This document shows, in pieces, positions 11,501-21,922 of a DNA stretch of 64,000 bases. Made by a program: the position numbers and the translations under genes. Under the pieces are notes generated by a model. The model did no database searches, had not been told where the DNA came from, and worked only from the letters and a program-made list of their open reading frames with translations. Origin of the DNA: Hypoxylon rubiginosum. Its lineage: Eukaryota; Ascomycota; Sordariomycetes; Xylariales; Hypoxylaceae. Positions within the stretch are counted from its first letter, which is position 1. The number at the start of each line of letters is the position of its first letter. The DNA is taken from NCBI GenBank assembly GCA_902806565.1, contig CADCXA010000051.1, positions 496,001-560,000 of the forward strand, written 5' to 3'.

Positions 11501-12234
11501 TAGGTAGCTGAGTTAGGTACCATAGTAATAAAGTACATGTACCCTATAATGTGGAAACCCTGCCCAGAGCTACGCCGCAAGGAGCTTGGCCCGGGATGTT
11601 AAGGTATCCTTGGTATTCTTTACCTCGTAAGTACGTCACTCGTCACCTATTTTCTTAGCGTCTAGCGTGTCCCTACAAGAGTCATCCTAGCACAAATTGA
11701 ACTTCATTGACATCAATTCGATCCAACTGTTGTTTAGCCTACCAACCTACTTCGTACCTAACCTAGCTTTTCTTATGCTGGCCGGACCAATATTCATTCT
11801 TCTCAGCCATACAGCCATACATACAGCCGTACACCGTTTTGCGTCGTCACCTTGACCTACATATATCGTCAATGAATGTCCTTTCTTACTAACCCCTCCA
11901 GGTAGTATTTTGTATAAGCATTGCCCTCCACCACCTAATTGCTCAACTTCTTAAAAAGAAGCACGTCCGATCTTCAAACCTTTTTTTTATATATATCTAG
12001 ACGGACTCCAGCAACAGCAAAGCATTTACCTCCACATCAACATAAATACCAACCTACAAAAACACACTGGGTCTTTGAACGACCTACCTTTCCCATGAAC
12101 TTGCAATTATTCTTCTGCCAGTAACATTTCCATTATCCAGACTGCTCTGCCCAGCTGCGGTCTGGGTTGTGTCTCCCCAATTTCACTCATACCGTCCTTC
12201 ACTTCTTCCTACTAGGATCTAAAAATTTCCCACG
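8549..12234. other. 3.7 kb intergenic region between RSA4 and TSL1-like gene
   Basis: No protein family is recognisable. The stretch contains a GTAT microsatellite (9125-9154), poly-purine tracts around 10738-10790, a CGTCGACGTCGACGTCGA tract near 11187, and a CT-rich leader-like segment from about 11690 that probably belongs to the 5' UTR and promoter of the gene starting at 12235. CCCCT stress-response-like pentamers occur near 11155 and 11892; such short motifs are weak evidence. Confidence 0.5.
9125..9154. repeat. (GTAT)n microsatellite
   Basis: About seven tandem copies of the tetranucleotide GTAT run uninterrupted in the gap downstream of RSA4. They are open in several frames but no gene is supported here. 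Confidence 0.9.
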
Positions 12235-15200
12235 ATGACGGTCTTCCTAGCGTCGCTGTAAGTTCCATATTCTATTCTATACCTATGCTCACAATTTTTC
12301 TTTTTTAAATCTTTCCTCTCTTCCTTCCATCGGGTTCAGACTGGCCACTGTGGCGTTTTAATAGCCGCACTATTTTAAGCTCTGAGCTCTTCTCTACCCC
12401 GGCAAGCTAGCCAGGGAGAGAGAGCTATGGTCATACTGCATGAAATACATGCGCCATTGCGGAATCCACATTCGATGCCCTATCGTGGGAACATCTATAC
12501 GATCTCAGATCTGCATCTAACTTTTTGGTCTTCAGATTCCTCCCCAAAACCGTCTACTTCAGGCTCCCCCACACTCCGCCTACCAGCGAGCACCTTAGCA
12601 AAAAACCAAGTAGCAAGAAGACAACGAAGCGACCGCCACTAGAGCTTCGTACCAGTCTTTTTCCCGATCCCGCTATCACTCCTCCTAAGACCCCCGAAGA
12701 GGAGGAGGGCTACCTTGGCGATGGGTTCTTCGTAAACGAAGACGGCTTGCGTGTCGCGAACGTATCGGACGACGAAGAATTTAGAAGTCCAGCCCCAGCT
12801 GACAAGCAATCGCCGAAATGGGGCGGTCGCGCGAACCAGCCGAAATCCCGAGCTAATTCACCACCTCCGGCTTCCCTCCTGGAGCACGCCAGGACTTTTG
12901 AAAAGGCTAAGGAGCTTGGGCGACAGGGGATCGTCCAACCTCGAGTAGCCCGAAGCGATAGCCATGACAGAGTCTTTGCCAACGCCAATTGGCGCATTGT
13001 AAATGCCGACCAAGGAAATGGAGGTCTTCGGAACGCGGCTGAGGCTGCAGCGCGTGATGGACATACCGATGAATACTCGTGGGTGGGCACCTTAGGGATG
13101 CCTACGGACGCGCTTGAGGGGACGCAGCAGAAAGAAGATATCAACGACAGACTAGTCACCGAGTACAGCATGTATCCCGTGTTCTGCTCCGACAAAGATT
13201 TCGACGGACATTATCTGCACTTCTGCAAGCAGATCCTCTGGCCCGTCTTCCACTACCAGATTCCCGATAACCCGAAGAGCAAGGCATACGAAGACCACTC
13301 GTGGCAGTTCTACGTCAACCTCAACCAGGCATTTGCCGACAAAATCGTCAAGAATTGGAAGCGAGGTGATACGATATGGGTCCACGACTACCACTTGCTG
13401 CTAGTTCCCGGCATGATTCGCAAGAAGCTACCCGATGCAAAAATCGGCCTGTTTTTGCACGTGGCTTTCCCTTCATCCGAAGTCTTTCGATGTCTGGCCG
13501 TCCGGAAACAACTTCTCGAAGGGATGCTTGGCGCGAACTTGATTGGCTTCCAGATCCACGAGTATTGCCGACACTTTCTACAGACTTGCAGCCGTCTCCT
13601 CTCGGTAGAGGCGACGCCTGAAGGAGTCCAATTAGAGGACCGGTTCGTGAATGTCATGAACCATGCCATTGGCATCGACCCTGTCAGCCTCAATGCTCAC
13701 CGCCAAGAGGAGGAAGTAATGAAATGGATCAATATCATGCGGGATCGATACAAGGACAAGAAGATCATCGTTGCCCGTGATAAGCTCGACCATGTCCGTG
13801 GTGTTCGCCAGAAGCTCCTCTCCTATGAATTGTTTCTTAACAAGAATCCGCAATGGAGAGACAATGTTGTTCTTATACAAGTTGCGCTGTCTACCGGCGA
13901 AAAGACAGATCTCGATGCCGCCGTCGGTGACATCGTCACCAGAGTGAATTCAAACTGGGCCAACCTTGCCTACTTGCCACTGGTGTATCTGAAACAAGAT
14001 ATCCCCTACTCCCAATATCTTGCACTATTGACTATCGCGGACGCCCTCATGATCACAAGTCAACGCGAGGGCATGAATCTCACCTCACACGAGTTCATCG
14101 TGTGTCAGGACGGAAAGTTCTCCGATAGGAAACATGGGTCTCTCATTTTATCGGAGTTCACTGGCACATCGTCGCTATTCGGGAACAAAGAGTTGACCGT
14201 TAACCCGTGGAGCTATCGTCAATGCTCTGAAGCCATCAAGCAGTCTCTTGAAATGCCAGAGGAGGAGAAGACAGAACGGTGGGAAGCACTGCGCGAAGTT
14301 GTTAGCCAGCACACCGGCGGCCACTGGTTTTCCAAATTCCTAGCCACGCTCGATCAAGTATACAAGGAGCAACATAGCCACGATCAAACCTCCGTCCCTC
14401 GGCTCAATCTGAACAACCTTGGTCTGCGATATTCGCAAAGCGGGAATCGACTTTTCTTCTTAGACTTGGAAGGCACGCTGATCCCTTACGGCCCGATGAA
14501 CGAGATCATCCCTATGAATCCTCAGGTGAGCTATCCCCGGATGATAAAACCTTTTGAGAAATAGAAGTCACTGACGAGATACAGCGTACCTTGGACGTAC
14601 TAAATGATCTAGTCGATGACCCGCGTAACACAGTATACGTCATGTCCGGACGTAGACCCGAAGAGCTCGATCGCCTTTTCCGCTTGGTCCCCAACCTGGG
14701 TCTCATAGCGGAGAATGGTTGTTTCATCAGGAATAACCGCACATCCACCTGGACCGAAGTGGCAGACCACGACAGGGTTACATCGTGGAAAGATTCGGTA
14801 CGAGGAATCCTCCAATACTACCTCGAGCGCACACCAGGATCCGAAATCGAGGACCGCAACTGCTCGTTGACCTTCCACTACAAGAATGCCGATGACTACG
14901 CCAACGCGGAACGGCAAGCAAGCGACTGGACCGGGCATATCAACGAATCGTGTGAAGAGCAGCGGGTCCATGCCACACAGCTAGATGATTGCGTTGTGGT
15001 CGAGTCAATTGACTGGACTAAGGAAACCGCCGCATCTCAAGTCTATCATGACATGAACGCAGCTCCCGAAGGACTGGAGAACAGCTCTGTCGACTTCCTC
15101 ATGGTTGTCGGCGATGGTCGCGAGGATGAGAAGGTTTTCAAATGGGCCAACAACTTGAAGAGCCAAGATGGAATCAAGGATGTTGTGACGGTAAGCTTGG

Positions 15201-15339
15201 GTAACCGAAACACCGAAGCAACCTCGACTTTGACGCAGGGTGTCAGCGGTAAGCATATCCAATCCATCTAATCGTGAAGCCATACTAATAGAGCCCAGGT
15301 GTACTTGTGACGCTGCAGAAACTCGCCTCACTTTCTTAG
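12235..15339 (+). CDS. TSL1: Trehalose synthase complex regulatory subunit (Tsl1/Tps3, TslA type)
   Basis: Four exons: a 23-base first exon (12235-12257), 12536-14525, 14585-15248 and 15299-15339, for 905 aa. The tiny exon supplies MTVFLASL, which after a 278 bp intron continues into FLPKTVYF, the typical start of fungal TslA-type proteins; starting at the next exon would lose it. A disordered Ser/Pro/acidic region (about 20-190) precedes a GT20 domain with HDYHLLLVP (291-299), and a HAD trehalose-phosphatase-like domain follows. The catalytic loop usually written DRLDYIKG reads RDKLDHVRG (422-430). HAD motif I reads DLEGTL (651-656) instead of DxDGT, and the later motif is GDGREDE. This argues for a mainly regulatory subunit that holds Tps1 and Tps2 together in the cytosol, as Tsl1/Tps3 do in yeast. 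A residual phosphatase role cannot be excluded, since the first HAD Asp is kept. Confidence 0.9.
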
Positions 15340-16827
15340 ATACTTAGACAGGATTGCTGCTTCGAGTTTTAGGCAGGTGCCGACGACGATGTTGTAGCTA
15401 GTGCCTCCAGAGGCTAGGTTCCTTTCTATCGAACTCGGCGTTCGTTATGGTTTCGCGGGTCTGTTGGCGTTAAGCGTTAGATCCGTGGTATCTGCATTTT
15501 TCATAGCCCAAACAGAGACTCCCTCCCCCTTTTTTAGAGTCCCTTGTACAACAATCTCTTGGAGATACGCATTAGAATGGCGTTGACGAGCTTCGGGTTT
15601 TGTATTGTCTTAGTTGCCGAGTCGGCTCCGACTTAAGCAGTACTCGGCGCGGTAGACTTCTTTGTAGGTGGAACAGGATGAAGCATAGTTGAGTTAGGTC
15701 AATTCCGCATGGAGGGTGTTCTTTTTTTAGAGCTGGTTAATGCATCAGGGGGGGAGTGTGTACATGAAGAAATGATGATCGGATAAACTAATGAACTGCG
15801 ATGAATGCTCGGGGCGGATTTGGTGGTCGAGTTGGGAAGACCTTGTACGTTATGTTATGGTGGTTGTAACGTTCGCTCGCGCGGACTTACCCACAAGATT
15901 CGGTCAATAGAGAAAAGAAAGGCCTCTCAATCCATCTCATAGAATACCTCTTCTTTCATCTCCATTTCTAAAATCAGTTCGGTGCGTATAATTTGGTTAG
16001 CATCGTCATCCAGGGATGTCCAGTCCAGGGCCACTAATCCTATCACGCCAACGTGTTGTTAGTGATCGCGAAGCAGAACAAGCTATGTTGCATAACCAGG
16101 AAGCTCCGTGGATGTAATCAAAAGCCAAGTGCATTCCTATACCTTTCCAGGTCTTTAAAGCTGTGTTCGCCGTGCTTGAGCAAGACTATTAAGAAGACTC
16201 TACTCCGGCAGTATAATAGAAGGAATTGTCATCTTGTACCCATCATACTCTCCACCGGAAATAATGAGGTAGGCTGATTTCCGTAGGCATTACTACGCCA
16301 GCTTATGGTATCGCAGCTTACATTCTACGATATTATCCCATGCCCACGTCTAATCCGCTGGTAAGCGTCGAATAGCCATGGCGTATGCCTTCTAAATGGT
16401 CAGTATGTCCATGGCTTGTTGTAATTGTTGCTGAATTGTATGGCGTTTCGCCACAACCCCCGCGACGAAGAAACTCGGGTCTCTGAAATTATCGAACGGT
16501 CTAGTCTGAGGATGACTCGCCGACGTAGCTGCATTACGGTCAGCAGATAGGCCTGCCTTAGGTAGGTACCTATCCTGCAAGGGAGATATGATATAATTCA
16601 TAGCCAAGAGCTGGGTGCGAACAACTGCTGGAGCGCACGTGAGAACATCAGATGATGGACGAGATTGTCTCCAACTACCGCGTCGATCTAGAACTAGCAT
16701 CATATCGGAAGGTTGTGGCCACGAAGAGACTTTCTCGTGACACGGTTACATAATTGGCAAGGAAATAAAACGTGGCCCGCCGGTTGAGGATCTAAACTCC
16801 ATCGTACGTCCGCGCCGGTAGATGTAG

Positions 16828-16866
16828 TGGGTATGGGGTTGGGGGGTAAGGGGGTAAAGGGGTTGG
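16828..16866 (+). repeat. G-run tract with quadruplex potential
   Basis: Four runs of four or more G, separated by TT, TAA and TAAA spacers, fit the G-quadruplex pattern on the plus strand. This is a sequence pattern only; folding and function are unknown. Confidence 0.6.
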
Positions 16867-16911
16867 TAGCACATGGGAAACTCCGCACGCGATCATGCGA
16901 TATCGTGGGCT

Positions 16912-16943
16912 GTGGCCCGTGGCTCGTGGCCCGTGGCCCGTGG
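16912..16943. repeat. 7 bp tandem repeat GTGGCCC
   Basis: Four to five copies of a heptamer (GTGGCCC, one copy GTGGCTC) lie in tandem, just 50 bp from the G-run tract. No coding frame is supported. Confidence 0.75.
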
Positions 16944-17588
16944 GATAAAGCCGCCGCGGTGGTTCGTGATTATTAACCAATATGCATCGGGGCCATTAAT
17001 AACCTGCCAACTGTATTCTCTTCTCTCGACTCGATGCTGATCACTGATAAGGGACGTATGTCATATTAGGTACATGTAAAGAAGCAAACGATACCACCCA
17101 AAAGGAGTAGTAGTATTCATACCAAAGTACATTCGGCCGAGAGCACGTCAGATAGGCAGATAGGATCCGTCAGGTCGGGGAATGTAGAAACGAGCCGGTG
17201 AGCTGTACATCGTCACCGTCACTTGATATTTGGTGGGCCTCCGTACTCCGACTGATAGCTCCGAACCACCGTAAATTACAAATCCAGAGGTCGTTTGCAC
17301 AAACGACAAACGTCATCGATGTGCATTTCGTTGATATAACTAGACTCTAAGTCCTAGAGTTGTCTCCTATGAGAACCAGCAGAACAATTGCTAGATCTCG
17401 CTATCAGAACCGTACACAGTCATCCGAGCCTCTGATTAAGTTCATAAGAACGAAAGAAAGAAAAGGAAGATTCGGAAGTGCCTAAGTTAGCTTACCCCAA
17501 CATCCCAACGTCTCATCCGGAGTTCCGACCTCAGCAAAAGATCGCTCGCCAATATACAACCATCCCCGCAATCTGTGGGGGAGACGCA

Positions 17589-17595
17589 TATATAA
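17589..17595 (+). promoter_or_regulatory. TATA-like box
   Basis: TATATAA sits in an otherwise mixed-composition region, about 190 bases upstream of the small ORF at 17788. The match to a TATA element is good, but without transcript data its use is inferred. Confidence 0.35.
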
Positions 17596-17787
17596 GAGGA
17601 CGACTGAGATCAACCCCGTTCGATCCAGAACAAATCCTAGAAGTTTGATTCATATCACATCTGGATCAGCGCTAGGTCGAAAGGATCGTGAACGTGCGAG
17701 GACGATAGACGCGGAGCGAGCCACAGCCAAAACAAAAAAAATACACAAAAAAGGGTCGAACCTGTACATATTTATCACAACGACAAC

Positions 17788-17883
17788 ATGGAACCTAAGC
17801 CTTCATACCCTACGAACCCCTCGCCAACAGCCGAGTCGGACACTTGGTTCTGGTCCTGGGTCACAACCTCATACCCGTCTTAA
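17788..17883 (+). CDS. Possible 31-aa small ORF, unrecognised
   Basis: An ATG in context ACAACATGG opens 31 codons encoding a Pro/Ser/Thr- and Trp-rich peptide that begins MEPKPSYPTNPS and ends SYPS. It is preceded by A-rich leader-like sequence and a TATA-like box about 190 bp upstream. I do not recognise it. It could be a small protein, the first exon of a longer gene, an upstream ORF, or chance. No good donor site follows within it. Confidence 0.2.
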   Translation: MEPKPSYPTNPSPTAESDTWFWSWVTTSYPS

Positions 17884-18860
17884 CCAACCAATTACAGCCT
17901 CGGCGGTGCTGTCAATTGGCATGTGCCGCTCCTAAAAGAAGCAATTGTACGAGCACAACGAAAGGAACCGACACGAATTTATGACCCCTTTTTGAGCTTG
18001 TATTCCAAGCCATGTATTATCACGATATGAATTTTCATGATTATTTTCTTTACGATTACTACCGTTCTCAATTGTATATACGGGTCATCGGACTAGTAGT
18101 CTCGGCCGCGTAGAGGGAACAACTCCTCCGATTTACGACAAGCTCCATCAAGCAACTATTGCGGGACGATTAAGACACCATCGCACAGATATACATCTGT
18201 TTACTCCCCTTTACAATACCCAATGTTGTTTCAGAAGACATCTCTGGAACTTCCACCATCGTCTTCTGCACCTCAACGAAAGCATGAAGGCATCGGTGTG
18301 AGAGCAGTCTTCAGCTGAGCGAGGTCGGGCATGGGTTGGCAGTGGTTTAGCGGTCTGATAGATGAAAGCGATATCATCTAATCAAAGGATTGGAGCAAAG
18401 GGCGCAAGAGGCTAGCGGGTCAAAGGATCTTGGAGGGAATAAAAGCTATTGCCAGTCTTGTACGTATAGCAACGGCGTTTGAGCGTATCGAAAATTCAGT
18501 TCATTCTCATTTCTAAGGGTTGAATCGTAGTGGCCGTGATTTTGCTTGGTAATGTTGATGATTCAGCTCGATCCAAATACATCATTCTTGAAGGCTGACT
18601 AAGCTGACATCCAGGGTTTAACATTGGTTATGACCCCGCGGTTCCGACATTCGGAGGTAAGAAAGTCGATCTTTACCTGAGCCACGGTGTGCTGAATTTC
18701 GGAATTTCGCAAAAAAATTACAGAGCCAATGAACTGATCGCTTTTTTATTTCTAGCATTGATCAACCTCTCGACATTGCCTGAGCTTTGGAGTTGAATAA
18801 TAGTATAGTACGACAATCAATCGAAGCCTTAGTACATTTAGTATCGACGCCTTTGACATA

Positions 18861-20195
18861 ATGACACCATTCCCACCGCCCCCAGTCAATACCATTGACT
18901 GGTCCAATGTCGGCTTTCGAGTACGCGAGGGTGAGTCTGCCTTGTTCCGCTCCTGAATGAGGGGAGAGAGAAGCAGATTGACTAACACCCCTGGACCTGT
19001 CAGTGAACGGACACATTGAGTCGCAATACTCTCAGAAGACGGGGAAATGGACGCCGCTCAAGTTCGTGACGGACCCGTACATCCGCATACACGGCATGGC
19101 CCCGGCCCTCAACTACGGCCAACAAGCCTACGAGGGTCTCAAGGCCTTCCGAAACCCGTCTGGCGACCTACAGATCTTCCGACCCGATCGCAATGCCATT
19201 CGAATGCAGCACTCGGCCGAATTCATCTCGGTTCCCCCCGTACCTACCGACCTATTCATCGACGCCGTGAAAGCCGCCGTCTCTCTCAATGCCGAGTACG
19301 TCCCGCCTCACGAGACTGGCGCCGCCATGTATGTCCGACCGCAGATCTACGGGTCCAGCGCGCAGTTGGGACTGAGCCCACCCGAAGAGTATACCTTCTG
19401 CGTTTATGTCCTGCCTACCGGCGTGTACCATGGCACGCATCCGGTGAATGCATTAATCTTGGATGAATTCGATCGCGCAGCGCCGAACGGAACGGGGAGC
19501 GCAAAGGTAGGAGGCAACTATGCGCCCGTGCTTCGGTGGAGCGACAAGGCCAGATTGGAGGGATACGGTATCACGCTCCATCTGGACAGCGCGACGCATT
19601 CCGAAGTCGACGAGTTCAGCACCAGCGGATTCATCGGTGCCATAGTGGATGGTGACGATGTAACACTCGTCGTGCCCGACTCCAACAACGTGATCCAGAG
19701 CGTAACGGCCGATAGCATCACGGATATCGGCCGTAGCTTTGGTTGGAAAGTGGAGAAAAGATCTGTAAGCTCTCGTCTGTCTAAGAAAGGAGGTTATGCC
19801 AAGACATGCTAACATGACCGTAGATCAAATACACCGAATTACCCAAGTTCTCCGAAGTCATGGCTGCTGGTACTGCTGCGGCACTTGTGCCAATTCGGTC
19901 CATCACGCGGCGCTTCGACCCTGCCTCGCCGCAATCCATCTCGTCTGCGGCCGGAACACATCCTCGATTATCGACAGAGGAAGGTCTGGAGAAAGTTACC
20001 TACATCCCCGATGCTAACGAAGATGCCGGCCCGATATGCCTGCGGCTTTTGACCCAGCTGAAGGGTATTCAGCTGGGAAAGGTCAAGGACGACTTCAAGT
20101 GGTGCTTCGCTGTCACACGTGAAGATGGCACCAAGGTGTCAGGCGAGACCAATGGGGCAAATGGCAATGGACAAACAATTGACCAATTAGATTAA
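18861..20195 (+). CDS. Class IV branched-chain amino acid aminotransferase-like protein
   Basis: Three exons: 18861-18930, 19004-19764 and 19824-20195 (introns 73 and 59 bp), giving 400 aa. The fold-type IV PLP aminotransferase signature is clear: YGQQAYEGLKAFR (61-73), the early arginine segment RPDRNAIRMQ (83-92), YVRP (133-136), and the PLP lysine K191 in GSAKVGGNYAP. Enzymes of this family move the amino group between Leu/Ile/Val and 2-oxoglutarate. The N-terminus (MTPFPPPPVNTIDWSN) is not a mitochondrial presequence, so a cytosolic enzyme is likely. It resembles the fungal BCAT-like group that also includes TOXF of the HC-toxin cluster, so a specialised substrate is possible. There are no biosynthetic neighbours here: the downstream gene is a K+ transporter. 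The gene appears intact. Confidence 0.9.
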
Positions 20196-21922
20196 ATTGG
20201 ATCATGATCAGTGATCTTGGGCCATGTATGTGGCGCATCCCCGTCGAGCTAAGACTAAGAGCGGCCTTGATTCTCGATCTTATTTCCTCATCTTCAGGAA
20301 CGGTCTATGGATAAGACAAAAAGGGCTGAGACAACTCGAAGAAAAGACAAAAATAGATAGACAAAAGATTCGCTTCTTCTTTATGGGAAAAGGGAAAAAA
20401 TCGATCGTGTTACCCCTCTAATCCAAGCAGTGCAACATGAGTCTAGTCCGAACTGCCTGAGCGGGAAAGTCGTAATGCACGACCGCATATCTACGGTACA
20501 CGAAGCCGACTAATGAGGCTCTAGTCTTCCGAGTGTTGTCTCCTGTCCCGAGAGGAACACGAGGGAAACGAGAGACCCAATAACCGACACAATGAAACAA
20601 GCTGACTCCGCTACTTAGCTGCTCTGCTTACACTACTTTGGGATATTCAAAATTTTCCAATAGGTAGTTTTTCCTTCTAGCGTTGCCCTTGATGTCGGCT
20701 GTGAAACAATCTGGAAATGGACACCGAAAAGGTACAGTAGATAGTCTCCCCTTTTCGCATACTCTCGGGATGAGCCATTTTCTCCTTCACCTATCGAGAT
20801 CCTAGAAACCACCATGTGCCACACCGCCGATCTCTCCCTTTGTTGAAATCATACCTCGTTTATTCCGTTGGTACTTGCGCGGGTTGAACACATTCGTGTT
20901 TTGATGACTGTCAACCCTTACCATGAGGCTGACTTCGAGATAAGCAAATCAAGTTTTCTAATTCGACGGCCCGATGAGTCTGTCATACAACCCCTATATC
21001 AAATCCGTGGGACTGGGCCTTGGCGTCATCGTTTTGCACTTCTGTCCCCCCGCGCCCATCCAGACAGCCCAGACTAGAGGTATTCCAAAGAGGCCTCCGC
21101 CTGAAATGACCTGTGACATAGCGCCGGGAAGCTACGGTAGCGTCCAATCGCAAAATCCATCTTCGGCTACAAAAGCAAGCCTTCCCAACAAGCTTCTGCT
21201 AGACTAGACCCCTGACGGATGCGTGCGCCACCAATGGTCAGCTCTTAAGCTCCTTACTCCATGTAGCAATTGTAGTAGCTGTCATCGACGCGAGATGCGG
21301 TCGTGGTGGAGCTACCCCAACCATCTAGCCCATCTCAGCAGCGGAGTAGCCCTGGAGCTTTTTCAGATGTCAATGTCACATCACCCAGGCTGCATATTTC
21401 AGCCCCCGTCGGCCATTGATATCAATTCTCACCAGCCGAGTTGGACAGCTCGAGCAAGCAACGCGCAATATTCATGGATTTTTTTATCGGTTCGCATATG
21501 CAAAGTACCTAACGTAGACGGGATTAGTAGCCTTCTCTCCCAACGTCCATGTTTGGGCCGTCTTATTATCGTAGCCGAGCAGGCTCTCTCGTGGGAGATA
21601 GTGTAAATTTTTTTTTACCTGGATCTGGGATCTTGTTGATGCAGCAAGCAAGGCGTTTGGTCTGGGCCGATTCCTTTCAGGGCCACCAGCGCCAGCGCCA
21701 GCACTACACACCATCCACATATGTACATCTATCCACCCTTTATCTAGCCTCTTATATTAAAGATCCCCCTCCCCATACAATACGAAAGTTTGTAGCGTCG
21801 TGTAGTGTCGTATATATATCATATGTCACTGTTGCGTCCGTGTGAATGAGCTCCAATAAGAAGAAATTTGCATACCCGATACTACTGCTACCCTTCATGT
21901 CCCTACAATAACATTAGTAGTC
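20196..21922. other. 1.7 kb intergenic region
   Basis: I see no supportable gene. Open frames of 60-127 codons occur on both strands but show no domains, no codon pattern and no splice continuity. The last 200 bases are T/C-rich with ATATATATC-like stretches and are probably the promoter and leader of the HAK transporter gene. Confidence 0.5.

Larger units (their letters stand above)
15340..18860. other. 3.5 kb intergenic region with low-complexity tracts
   Basis: No known family is seen. The stretch contains a G-run tract (16828-16866), a 7 bp GTGGCCC tandem repeat (16912-16943), a GGTACCTA-type palindromic motif near 16561, and a TATATAA box at 17589-17595 upstream of a 31-codon ORF listed separately. 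Open frames around 16392-16703 contain intergenic-type motifs and look fortuitous. Confidence 0.45.

Noticed and set aside
16392..16703. 103-codon minus-strand open frame in the 3.5 kb gap
   Set aside because: It contains the intergenic GGTACCTACC motif in frame, shows no domain or splice continuity, and is flanked by low-complexity tracts.
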